From contig JACTVC010000013.1 in NCBI GenBank assembly GCA_018417955.1, positions 642,633-706,632 of the forward strand: 64,000 nucleotides of DNA, in the 5' to 3' direction. This stretch comes from Laccaria trichodermophora. Lineage: Eukaryota; Basidiomycota; Agaricomycetes; Agaricales; Hydnangiaceae. The stretch's first letter is position 1. Each line of letters begins with the position of its first letter. The notes under the pieces were generated by a model. The model was given only the letters and a program-made list of their open reading frames with translations, had not been told where the DNA came from and did not search any database. A program made the translations under genes and the position numbers. Below, piece by piece: positions 23,134-34,184 of this stretch.

Positions 23134-24043
23134 GATAGAAAGGTGAATGGGATCAGAAAGCTTGTGGTGGCTCGTATGTCCGAAATGTGACGACTGCGCC
23201 GTCGTGACGTGGCGGAGGCCTTTGGCTGGGGACCTCTTCAGACATTAGGCAGCACTTTGTCAATGAAAGTCCCTCCGCACTGGCGAGGCCGACTACAATC
23301 CCTCGAGAGACACATTGGTATAGCCGCTGCTTGCGGAGCTCCGATGTCTACGGCTAGGCCGGCTTGATTGACAAAGGCGAACAGGATTGAGTTCCTATAT
23401 GGGTTCTCCACAACGTTCTGAGTGGATCTAGAGAATCCAAGTTTTCCTCTAAAAAACGACGACGCCGGCGACTAGCCTGCCCAGACGAGAACGCCGACGA
23501 AACCCTAGCATATATGGTGTTCAACTTAAATTGCGGAGATGACGAGGGTTCGACGCACCAAGATATAGAAGCCACTGTCCCTTCGCGCCCCCTCCCCGAT
23601 ATACACGTTTCAAGATCTGTTAAGGGCTCTCAGCGAAACACACGGGCGTACGCTCATCAGCCAATCTACGGAAGGTAAGAGTTGGAGGTTTGAGTGGACG
23701 TGATCCAGAACGTGGGTAGTGCATCCTGCAGAAGGGACTATGGTACGGTGAGAGCGAATTGAAGCCAGTACTACTTAATCACAAAGGCTTACCGGTGCCA
23801 ATAACCAGGCCTATTCTGGCTTTTCCACCAATTATAACTTGTACGCGGAAGGACTACACATGCTGTCTCTCAACGGAGTGTTGATCGAACCGGTCAACTT
23901 GAGGTGTGTATTACAGCTACACAAAGGACGCTAATATTCACTTAAGTGATGGCCCATAAGACCCAATTACACCTAAGGGAAGCCTTACGCTTCCCGTGCG
24001 TCTTAGTACTAGATTACTTGTTGCACGTAAATCTCGAGAATAC

Positions 24044-24064
24044 AAAAAAAAAAAAAAAAAAAAA
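24044..24064 (+). repeat. A21 homopolymer
   Basis: A run of 21 adenines about 130 bp upstream of the NLR start codon. It could be the tail of a retroposed sequence ending here or a nucleosome-depleting promoter tract; no target duplication was found around it. Confidence 0.9.
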
Positions 24065-24190
24065 TTGAGGAGTGTCCGAAAAAGGGAGGAGGGTGTTGTT
24101 TACTTCAAGACCACGAAACAAACAAACCACACGTTTCCTTTGAGCGCCTAGCAAACTTGCTTCCAACCTTCATCTTGCAGAATCGAAACG

Positions 24191-27100
24191 ATGAATACAA
24201 CTTCGAACGCGAACACCGATCCTACGTCAGTACCTCTATTCCCGCTACTTCCTACATCTTCGCCAGCATCTGACAACTCATTCCAGCGTTGCATCCTCCG
24301 ATCCCAGGATCGCGATTGAGATCAAAGGCAAGGTGGACTGCTAACTTGAATGGACGTTGATTGAATCGTCGTCCCGCATTATAGATATAAAAGTCAACAA
24401 TATACCTCAAGGCTTGCTTCGTCGTCACAAGTATTATGTGGAGTTCACCGTTGGCGGAGATACACAGGAAACGGCAAAGAGCGACATGTCGGCGGATCCA
24501 GTGTGGTCAGAGACACTTTCATTGTGGGTATCATCTCATTCATCTGATGTTTTTTGATGGAATTCTTACTGTCACCAAGCAATACCTCACAATCATCCAA
24601 TCTAATTTGTCGGGTTTACAAGACTCCGCGTCGGATTGGTCGGGCCCTTGATCATGGTAATGAGCTTGTAGGAATGATGAATGAAGAAATTCTCTTGCTG
24701 CTCAGGGGAGCTTCCTTCAAAGGCTTGTCTTTGTCTTCTCATTGTAGATTTTGTTTCTCAAATTTTTTGTCTATATATCTAGAAATTATTTGGCCTCTGA
24801 ATAGACCTAGTGGCTCAGGCTTGCCATTGGGAAACACTACTATTCATTTCTCTATATCTACATTGGAGCATATGTTTCCAGTTTTGAGCCCAGTTGTAAG
24901 AAATCATTGCTTTCTTTGTAAAAATTATCTAACATCCTGAAAGCTTCCTGTGCTTCCTGATCCCACAACTCAAGCTATCTTGGATATCAGTCCTGCTTTA
25001 GAATTGGCTGAGGCTGCTATTATGAAGATGCAATCTGGCCCTGAGGATACTGCTTCTGCTCTTCAAGTTGGTGTTAATATAGTTACTTCAGACTCATTCT
25101 GTACCAACTATGGGTGGCTTGTTGAGCATGTTCATGCTTTTATGGGAATTGCAGACAAGATATCAGAGGTAAGCTGTCAATATTACTTGTAGTAAATGAT
25201 CTCAATGATTAATCTCAATATAGTTTCATCCATATATCAAGGCTGCATGGGGCATACTGTCTGCCATTCCCAAGGTTTGTCAATTGGTATAGTGATCTTA
25301 TATTTATTGAATCTTATAAATCTGCTAGACTATTTTGGACCAGATTGAACGTGATGGTAAAATGACTGATCTTGTTCGAGATGTGCAAGCCCTATATGCA
25401 TTCCTCAAAGGAACAGATCCATCTAAGTATGATGCACCACAGAAGAAGATTGTCACATCTTTAGCCCAGCAAACTATAGAATGTGCCTACTTCATTCGCC
25501 AATATGCTGGTGATCCCAACTTTTGTAAGTCCTACTTTATTATATTGTGTTGATTCTTATTTCTTTGTCTTCTCAAAGGGAAGAGAACTGGAAAGAATTT
25601 GATCTCAGATGCAGACCAGAAAATTGCAAACTTTCAGGATCAATTTGAGAAGTTGAAACTGGCTTTTACTCAGCATGCTGTTTGTGAGACCCAACTTAGA
25701 GTTCTGCAAATTTTCAACACTGTGAAAAAACTGGGTAAATCATATTGTTTTCTTGAGATGCTATGATTAATGTTCTGAGTTTAGATGCAACTGCAGATCT
25801 TAAGGATATGTACTATGCTAAGAATGCTCGGTTTGATTCAGACAAGCAGTGTCTTCCTGGGACTCGTGTAGCTGTGATTGATGAACTGACAGACTGGATT
25901 AATAGCCCAGATGGTGAGGGTACACCACAGGTACTCTTCTTTAGTGCTGCTGCAGGGTTCGGCAAATCAGCCATTGCTCATACTATTGCTAAGCATTTTC
26001 ACAATCTGGGTCGTCTGGGATCTTCATACTGTTTTGATCAAGCTGATCAGGCTAATCGAAGCATAAAATATCTATTCAGTACTATCTCTCAGGATCTTTC
26101 TGATTTAGATGCTGCCTGGAAATCTGCTCTGTGCTCTGTTGTTACTGGAAATCGTTCTTTGTGCTCTACTCTGGCAGTAAAAGAGCAGTTTGACAACTTC
26201 ATTGTGAAGCCTGCTGCATATTTGAATACTGTTGGGCCTATTGTCATTGTAATTGATGCTCTGGATGAGAGTGGTAGTTATACTGAAAGAAAACCACTTC
26301 TGGATATGCTTATTGAAAGAGCTGCAGAATTGCCTAAAAACTTTCGGATTCTGATAACAACACGACTTGAGCCTGATATTACTGAGGCCCTTCACCTGGT
26401 ACATCAACATTCATATATCAAACATAAACATGTTGATGCTGCAGAAATAAAGAATCAGCTTAATGAGCTTGATATTTCTCTGTACATTGAATCTAAGCTA
26501 TCAAAAATTTCTGGGCTTGAAGCTAGATGGCCAAATAGTGAATGGTGCAGTCTGCTCATTCAACATTCAGAAGGTCTCTTCCAGTGGGCAGCTGTTACAT
26601 GTCATTATATTATGGATCCATATGGAGGCAAGCTTCCGTATGAGCGTCTTAAATCTTCTCTTGAAACAGGAAGTGGCTTGGATAATCTGTATTGTGGGGT
26701 TCTCAACCAAGCTTTTCAAAAAGGTGATTATGAAGCTATGAAAAGATACAAATATGTGATGGGAAGAATATTAACAGCAAAGGAACCTCTACCTTTATCA
26801 ACTTTGTCAAAAATGCATGTAAACAATCCAGTATGGATTGATGAGATTAAAGCAATAATTGGGCCATTGGGTTGTCTGCTTTCTGGTATCAATAGGAATG
26901 ACATTGCTATCAAACCATTACACAGCTCCTTTCATGACTACCTGACATGCCACTTACGAAGTAAAGAATTTTTTATCAGTGTTGATGAAGCTGAGAAAGA
27001 ACTTGCTATTACAACTCTATACATACTCAAGACAGAGCTTTGCTTTAATATATGCCAAATCCCCACATCATATAAAGCAAATGATGATCCTGAAGTTGAT

Positions 27101-29515
27101 ACACTGCAACAAGCAAAAGAAAAAGTGTCACCTGAGCTAGTTTATGCATGCTGTTTTTTTGCAGCCCATCTTCTGTGTGTCCCATGTAGTGGTCAGGTTC
27201 TGGAAGATCTTCAGTACTTCTTGGATTATGGATTTCTCTATTGGTTAGAAGTGTTGAGCATTACAAGCAAAATCAGTATTGCACCAGGAATTCTGTCCTC
27301 ATTATTAGACTGGAAAAAGGTGCAGTCATTCCATGAACACATCCATAAATTATCTAACTTACTTGCAGATGGATAAAAATATGAAAAGTTTTATTGAAGA
27401 TGCTATAAAATTTGTGACAACTTTTTTCCAACCTATGTCCCAGAGTGCACCTCACATATATCTGTCAGCCTTACCAATGTCACCAAGTGACTCTCTGATT
27501 GCAAAAAAGTATTCTTGTCTCTTTACTGGAGTAGTTTCTCTTGAAAGGGGAAAACAGATATCATGGCCATCTATCAATAATATCTTGCAAGGCCACACAG
27601 CTGCTGTCAATTCTGTTGCATTCTCACCTGATGGAAAGTACATTGTTTCAGGATCATGGGACAAAACTATCAGAATGTGGGATGCACAGATAGGAAAGCT
27701 TGTCTCAGATCCATTTGAAGGCCACACAGATTCTGTCACCTCTGTTGCATTCTCACCAGATGGAAAGTACATTGTTTCAGGATCATGGGATAAAACTATC
27801 AGAATGTGGGATGCACAGACAGGAAAGCTTGTCTCAGATCCATTTGAAGGCCACACAGATCCTGTCAATTCTGTTGCATTCTCACCTGATGGAAAGTACA
27901 TTGTTTCAGGATCATGGGACAAAACTATCAGAATGTGGGATACACAGACAGGAAAGCTTGTATCAGATCCATTTGAAGGCCACACAAATCTTGTCAATTC
28001 TGTTGCATTCTCACCTGATGGAAAGTACATTGTTTCAGGATCATGGGACAAAACTATCAGAATGTGGGATGCACAGACAGGAAAGCTTGTCTCAGATCCA
28101 TTTGAAGGCCACACAAATTGGGTCAGCTCTGTTGCATTCTCAGCAGATGGAAAGTACATTGTTTCAGGATCCAGGGACCAAACTATTAGAATGTGGGATG
28201 CACAGACAGGAAAGCTTGTCTCAGATCCATTTGAAGGCCACACAGATTTGGTCACATCTGTTGCATTCTCACCTGATGGAAAGTGCATTGTTTCAGGATC
28301 ATGGGACAAAACTATCAGAATGTGGGATGCACAGACAGGAAAGCTTGTCTCAGATCCATTTGAAGGCCACACAGATCCTGTCAATTCTGTTGCCTTCTCA
28401 CCAGATGGAAAGTACATTGTTTCAGGATCCAGGGATGAAACTATCAGAATTTGGTATGCACAGACAGGAAAGCTTGTTTCAGATCCATTCGAAGGCCACA
28501 CAGATCCTGTCAATTCTGTTGCATTCTCACCTGATGGAAAGTACATTGTTTCAGGATCATGGGACCAAACTATCAGAATGTGGGATGCACAGACAGGAAA
28601 GCTTGTCTCAGATCCATTTGAAGGCCACACAGATTCTGTCACCTCTGTTGCATTCTCACCAGATGGAAAGTACATTGTTTCAGGATCATGGGACAAAACT
28701 ATCAGAGTGTGGGATACACAGACAGGAAAGCTTGTATCAGATCCATTTGAAGGCCACACAGATCCTGTCAATTCTGTTGCATTCTCACCTGATGGAAAGT
28801 ACATTGTTTCAGGATCATGGGACAAAACTATCAGAATGTGGGATGCACAGACAGGAAAGCTTGTATCAGATCCATTTGAAGGCCATACAGATTCTGTCAA
28901 TTCTGTTGCCTTCTCACTAGATGGAAAGTACATTGTTTCAGGATCCAGGGATGAAACTATTAGAATTTGGGATGCACAGACAGGCAAGCTTGTTTTAGAT
29001 CCATTTGCAGGCCACACAGATCCTATCAATTCTGTTGCATTCACACCAGATGGAAAGTACATTGTTTCAGGATCCAGGGACCAAACTATCAGAATGTGGG
29101 ATGCACAGACAGGACAGCTTGTCTTAGATCCATTTGAAGGCCACACAGATTCAGTCACCCCTGTTGCATTCTCACATGATGGAAACAGCATTGTTGTAGG
29201 GTCATATGATGATATGATGCAAATCAGAAATCATGATTCTGATATAAATAGTCTGTTTTTATTTATTTCATCCCTGTATTGCATATTGAATATTTTCTTT
29301 TAGCATTTTTTATTCTCAATCATTCCTGTCTTACACCAACTGGATGGCTTCACACACATACAGGAGATTTGTTGCTCTGGATACCACCTTGGTACCAATC
29401 AGGTCTTCAATGGCAACCTAGAAACCCACTTGTCATTGCAACACATACTGCAAAGCTTTCTTTTGATGAATTTGTATTTGGAAAAGACTGGACTTTGTGC
29501 AAAACTGGGTCATAA
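24191..29515 (+). CDS. NLR-like receptor: C2-like, NACHT and WD40 repeats
   Basis: Start ATG 24191. A C2-like domain follows (IIDIKVNNIPQGLLRRHKYY, DPVWSETLSL, NLICRVYKTPRRIGRALDHG). A helical linker (LPDPTTQAILDISPALELAE to VCETQLRVLQIFNTVKKL) leads to a NACHT NTPase: Walker A FSAAAGFGKSAIAH, Walker B IVIVIDALDESG, then NFRILITTRLEPD as sensor region. The large exon ends 27319; a 49-nt intron (27320-27368) joins DWKK to MDKNMKSF in frame. Twelve WD40 repeats of 43 residues plus a degenerate thirteenth follow, and an intron (29251-29303) joins the last exon, whose NHSCLTPTGWLHTHTGDLLL and LLWIPPWYQSG form a tail I recall from related agaricomycete proteins. Such proteins act in non-self recognition or programmed cell death. 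About seven introns are implied in the 5' part; those between 24225 and 24950 are uncertain. The reading frame otherwise looks intact. Confidence 0.85.
27588..29260 (+). repeat. WD40 repeat array, 12 units of exactly 129 bp
   Basis: GGCCACACAG recurs every 129 bp from 27591 to 29139, with no length change. Each unit codes for GHTxxVxSVAFSPDGKYIVS followed by GSxDxTIRxWDxQTGKLVSD. Nucleotide identity between units is very high. Differences cluster at a few codons: residues after HT (D/N/A then S/P/L/W/A), W or R before D, K/Q/E after D, and M/I/V before W. A thirteenth unit is degenerate (GSYDDMMQIRNHD). Confidence 0.95.
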
Positions 29516-30720
29516 GTGGTTTCTAGTAATTGGATATTAGTCAGTATTATAAAGATGTTGCTAAAGTTTCTGTAGCTCTTGACTTTCACCAAAAAGCAGC
29601 CAGGGCTGTAGTTTTTGACCATTTAACCCTGGATTAATCCAGGTGGCTGGTTTCCATATAGCCTGCATCCACCTGCAATCTCAAATGGCATATTTGTGTG
29701 GATCCTCATTTCTTCTTGTAGTAGGAGCATAAATTGAATAAAAGAAATCCACCTATAATAAAATATACCCCTAGAATAGGTTTTCTGCTCACAATATGGT
29801 TTGATAGCATCTATTTTTAGTCTGATATGTTTCAGCTTCTTTCTGAATGTTTGTAATTTATTACAAATCTAAATATAGCTCAGATATGATTTATAATAAA
29901 AACTCTCAGAAATGTATAGTCTGGATCACTATTGATGACTGATATGTTTTCTGTATGTTTTCTTTGCTTACAGAGCATCCACACATCCACATATGTTTTT
30001 TCTTGGGATCCAGAATGTTTGTGATTTACTACAAATCTAAATATAGCTCAGACATGTTTTATGATTGAATTTTTTTTTTTTTTTTTTTTTTTTTTTTGGT
30101 GGAGCTATGTAGCATACAACAGTAAACAGTGATATCCTTGCATGCAAGCATTGAGGACAGGGGATTTCACCCTGTTAGAAGTAAATCAGCACACCCTGAG
30201 GAAATGCAGTTAGGCATGCTCACACTGGAGCAGTGTGGAACTCTGAGCAGCTGCATAGTGTGAGCTAGTGGTTGTGGCCTGGAGGCTGCTCTGCTCTCAT
30301 ACCCACTAAAACCCTGGCTCTTGGAATCCAATCATCAGGCAGGCCTCTCTTGTCTTGAAGCATGCCATTCCATGTCCTCATGACCATGGTGGGGTCATTG
30401 GCCTTCTAACCATAACATTGCTTATCCACTATCAGACAGTTGAGCTTTAGTCTTGTATATCCAATACATTAGTAGAGGGTTCTTACACTCTTGGGTTCAC
30501 TTAAAGAAAATACTTTCAAAGTTGTACTTGTTTGTTGTTCTCATGACCCATCTCAGCCCTTCCTGTTGTTGTTTGCTTATTTTTAGCACTTTCGAGGATC
30601 TTTTGCAGTTGTATGTCCATCAGCTCTGCCTACCTCTCCTCCTTCCTTCTCATGTTTATTTTTAACAACTTTGAAGGATCTCTTATCTGTTTGTTCAGGG
30701 CATTCAGTAGATACGCTATG
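29516..30720. other. AT-rich non-coding stretch after the NLR gene
   Basis: No gene seen. The sequence is clearly AT-rich. Two short strings repeat locally: TTACAAATCTAAATATAGCT-like text occurs near 29859 and 30030. It also contains the T28 run at 30070-30097. Confidence 0.5.
30070..30097 (+). repeat. T28 homopolymer
   Basis: A run of 28 thymines. On the minus strand it would be a poly(A) tail, so a retroposed sequence could end here in minus orientation. No target duplication was recognised. Confidence 0.9.
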
Positions 30721-30724
30721 GAAC

Positions 30725-31140
30725 CATAACAATAGAAATTGACAATTGTCCCAATAAGTCATAGGGCTACCCCAATGGGCCCAATTACAAAAGACATTAT
30801 GATACTATACATTGGCCCAACGACATGACAATATGTATATTTGATTGTTGGGCCCAACGACAGTGCCACAGTCCAAGCTAAGGGTTTATAGATTGGCCAC
30901 ATGGCTTAAATGGGGGTAATTTTGGCCGTTGATATATGACGGTATTAAGGTACCATTGATAGTTGGGCCCAATGACAGGAAATCGTTAAGGGAGATGGTT
31001 GGGCCCAATGGCCCAATTATTAAGCTACGGTTGATGGTTGGGCCTAATGTAAGGTATTTGTTAAGGGAACAGGTTGGGCCCAATGGTAAAATTTCAATGC
31101 TATGGCTTGTAAGTTGGGCCCATGCCATGATATAAGCTAT
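30725..31140. repeat. Irregular tandem repeat built on TTGGGCCCAA
   Basis: The palindromic core TTGGGCCCAATG or close variants occurs at least eight times, at spacings of roughly 50 bp, with linking text such as TTAAGGGA and GCTATGG. The centre GGGCCC is self-complementary. No protein is credible because all frames are filled by the repeat. Confidence 0.75.
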
Positions 31141-31189
31141 AGTTCATAGGTTAGCCAAATGATTATTTGAATTTTGTGGGTGTGGGCTT

Positions 31190-32520
31190 TGGTCCAGTAA
31201 ACCTGCTGGTCCGCTCCTGTTCCGTTGGACCCACGGCCGCACAATTGTGCAATTACACCTGCGGGTTGGCTATTGTGCAGTTACCCCCACGGGGTAGCTC
31301 TTGTTCCGTTACCCCCGCGGATCGACAATTGATCAATTACACCCTCTGGCTGTTGCTCATTACTCCCATGGGGCAGCTCTTGTTCCGTTAGCCCCGTGGG
31401 TTGCCACACAGGCCAGGTTGCGTTCCGTTACCCCACGGGTCGACAATATCCATTACACCTGCAGGATCTTATTCCGTTACACCCACGATGTCCAGCTCTT
31501 GTTCTCTTAGACCTGCAGAACCTTCTTCCGTTTGGCCTGCGGGTTTCCAATTACAGCCACGAACCATTTGTGGCTCCCCTGCGGGTCTCCGATTACACCC
31601 ACAGATTACCTGCTGCTCCGTTACACCTGTGGCCACCCATGGACCACCTGCTGCTCCTTGACCAATTGGCCCTCTTCCATCAGCCCCCATTCCGTGGGCC
31701 ACGTTTGCAGCTGGCCTGCAAAATGGACCAACAATTGTGCCTTTACATTCACAGACCGTTATTCCGTTACACCCGTGGACCAGCAATTGTGCCGTTACAT
31801 CCACGGACGAGCTCTTGTTCCATTACACCCGCAGGCTGCGCTCTCATCCACAGACCTGCTCTTGTTCTGTTACCCCCGCGGACCAACAATTCTTTTATCC
31901 ACAGACCAACGGATTACCTATCGCTCCGTTACATCTACAGACATTTACGGACCACCTGCTGGTCTTCGAACAATAGGCCCTCTTCCATCAGCCCCCCACC
32001 CATGGGTCACGTTTGCAGCTGGCCTGCAAAATGGACCAACAATTGTGCCTTTACATTCACAGACCGTTATTCCATTACACCCATGGACCAGCAATTGTGC
32101 CGTTACATCCACGGATGAGCTCTTGTTCCATTACACCCACAGGCTGCGCTCTCATCCGCGGACCTGCCCTTTTACACCCATGGGCTGCGCTCTCATCTGT
32201 GGACCTGCTCTTGTTCTGTTACCCCTGCGGACCAGCAATTCTTTTATCTGCGGACCGATGGATTACCTACCGCTCTGTTACATCTGCGGACACCCAAGGA
32301 CCACCAGCTGGTCCTTGAACAATGGGCCCTCTTCCATCAGCCCCCCACCTGTGGGCCGCATTTGCAGCTGGCCTGCAAAATGGACCAACAATTGTGCCTT
32401 TACATTCACAGACCAGCTGTTGCTCCTTTACACCCATGGACCAGCAATTCTGTATTTACATCTGTGGACCAGCTCTTGTTCCATTACACCTGCAGGCTGC
32501 CCATGCTTGTGGATCACCTC
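31190..32520. repeat. Complex satellite: nested short and ~310-345 bp repeats
   Basis: The short unit is about 20-22 bp (CTCTTGTTCCGTTACACCC plus variants with GCGGACC). On top of it a longer block is repeated three times, marked by GGCCCTCTTCCATCAGCCCC at about 31668, 31977 and 32323, each followed by GCAGCTGGCCTGCAAAATGG and CAACAATTGTGCC. Open frames across it are by-products of the repeat. Confidence 0.85.
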
Positions 32521-32559
32521 GTGGCTTAGTGACTCACGTCAGGGCAAAAAACGACAAAT

Positions 32560-32660
32560 ATGAATATTGGAAGTCACCATGTGGGATTCGAACCCTGGAC
32601 CTGACCATAACACTAACGCTGGTAGCATTTGCATTTAACCATTCAGTCACAGTGATGTTG
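32560..32660 (-). repeat. tRNA-like sequence with Pol III B box, possible SINE head
   Basis: On the minus strand the region reads GTGACTGAATGGTTAAATGC and, 40 nt on, CCAGGGTTCGAATCCCACAT. The latter holds a perfect B-box/T-loop (GGTTCGAATCC, plus coordinates 32584-32594). The 5' part resembles a weak A box. The ends do not pair into an acceptor stem, so it is not a functional tRNA. It sits at the edge of the satellite block, which would lie downstream of a Pol III start on this strand. Confidence 0.45.
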
Positions 32661-32751
32661 CAAGGCATGTTCCATTACATCTTTTATGCGTCATAGAAGG
32701 TCAAGTTTAAAGTGGTCTAATTAAACATGAGGATGACACGAGGCCAATTGG

Positions 32752-32758
32752 TATATAA
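32752..32758 (+). promoter_or_regulatory. TATA box of the TET/JBP-like gene
   Basis: TATATAA lies 33-39 nt upstream of the ATG at 32791 and fits a core promoter, although a start site would then be very close to the ATG. Confidence 0.4.
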
Positions 32759-32790
32759 GGATCTGGAAATAATAATAATTTTGGGACATC

Positions 32791-34184
32791 ATGACCAGTG
32801 ATTTGACTGCCCTACAGGCTCTTACGGACGACATTGCCCTCTATATGTCCGGGCGACTCCGGTACAACATCCTGCAGGAAGGTCCCAACGACTTTCCACC
32901 CAAGGAATTGGGTGAGGATCTTGTGACGGCATGTGAACAGGCGATCTCCATGATAACGGAAGCATGGATGTCAAAGCCTATTCAAGTGGAGTGGGAAATT
33001 GAGGAGTTCGTTCGGGAGTTGGGATCGCAACCCACAGGTATTTGTCAAAGTTATCATTAGTCATCAGAATACCCATCCCTCCCACAGGCATGAATGAGGC
33101 TTTGGAGAACGAATTGATGAAGAAGTTTCCACCTGCATATCCCCGTGAACGGGAGGTTCTGGAAGGAAGACCCCTAAGAATTCTGGATTCCCAGGGTTTA
33201 ACTCTAGCATGGTATTTGCCTGAGGCGATCTCTGAAACCATCCAGGTGAGCTGGACTATGCTGTGATTCTCCGACCCAAATTACCTTCAATTTATTAGAA
33301 TTGTCTCATATGCACCTTGGCTCATCTTCGACCGTACTTGAAGAGTAGTCTGCCTCGGGCTGGAGGTGGATGGCGCAACGACCCTGCTTACTTTCGAACT
33401 CCCAAACCATCAGAGATACCTGCAGGAAATGTAAATCTTATGCCCCTGTGGACTAAGGCCAGGCATGAGGTATGGTTTACCATTTGTTCTTGTGCATGTG
33501 CTGACGGGTGGCCAGTACGATGGGACACCATTGCAGGCATCATCCACCTTGAAGGACGGTTTTGGGGGAGGTCTACGGTTTCTCCGCAATATTATAGACT
33601 TTCAAGCTCTAATGGGTGGAGTAATGAGTGTCTTGCATCTGGCGCAATATTGTATTATGCAGGCCGCCTTTATCTGGGGTGCCAATATGGGCTCTGTAAA
33701 TCCAGACGGAAGGCCTCCTTCACCCGTCCATCCCATTCAAGACGTGGAAGGGCTCCACTGAATACTTCGATACTGGGCAAGCGGCTTTACAGGCCTATCA
33801 ATCATAAGCCAAAGAGAAACACCATTTCATAGGGATGGTCAGAGTCCCATGGGAATGTTCGACCTCCTTGCCACCATCAGTCATACAATTGACCCAGATC
33901 TTCAGGCAGAACTTCCAGGTATCGGGATTCGATTCCACTACAATCCGGGGACTCTACTTTCAGTATTATCCAAGTCTGTGAGGCATGGTGTGTCCAAGTC
34001 TACAGAAGAACGATATTGCTTTTCCTTCTTCATGAGGGAACAGATACTTCATCAGCTCGGATATGAGGAACATCCGTGGATGTCGGATGAGGCGTTTCTG
34101 GCTTGGCTGGAAATGGGGGAACATGAGAAGATGGAAAGACTTATATATCTGGAACAGGGAGGGGAATGGAAACCGTTAATTTGA
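32791..34184 (+). pseudogene. TET/JBP-type 2-oxoglutarate/Fe(II) dioxygenase of a KDZ element, frameshifted
   Basis: Exons 32791-33037, 33088-33245 and 33299-33469 join in frame (LGSQPTG-MNEALEN; EAISETIQ-NCLICTLAHL) and continue from 33516 (YDGTPLQASSTLKDG). The C-terminal block shows the dioxygenase core: ETPFHRDGQSPMGMFDLLAT with the HxD iron motif (His 33828, Asp 33834), IRFHYNPGTLLSVLS, then VRHGV with the distal His, and EERYCFSFFMRE with the likely 2-oxoglutarate Arg. This matches the fungal TET/JBP-like 2OGFeDO family, whose members oxidise methylated bases and are known to be linked with KDZ transposases. Between about 33695 and 33805 the best protein match moves to another frame (LLHPSIPFKTWKGSTEYFDT, GQAALQAYQ) and back, so two frame changes are implied. 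The gene is convergent with the KDZ transposase, the stop lying about 100 bp from its C-terminal coding region. Confidence 0.75.

Noticed and set aside
27452..29191. A 579-residue open frame on the minus strand and a 406-residue plus frame over the WD40 array
   Set aside because: The 129-bp repeat is a multiple of three, so a stop-free unit keeps other frames open across the whole array. The translations are just the repeat read in shadow frames.
27588..29260. Regular repeats suggestive of a CRISPR array
   Set aside because: The units are contiguous coding WD40 repeats without unique spacers, in a eukaryotic gene.
31396..32563. Long overlapping plus-strand open frames (up to 343 residues)
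   Set aside because: They lie in all frames of the 20-22 bp satellite and have no family motif.
32560..32660. A functional tRNA gene on the minus strand
   Set aside because: Only the T-loop/B box is good; the acceptor and D stems do not pair.
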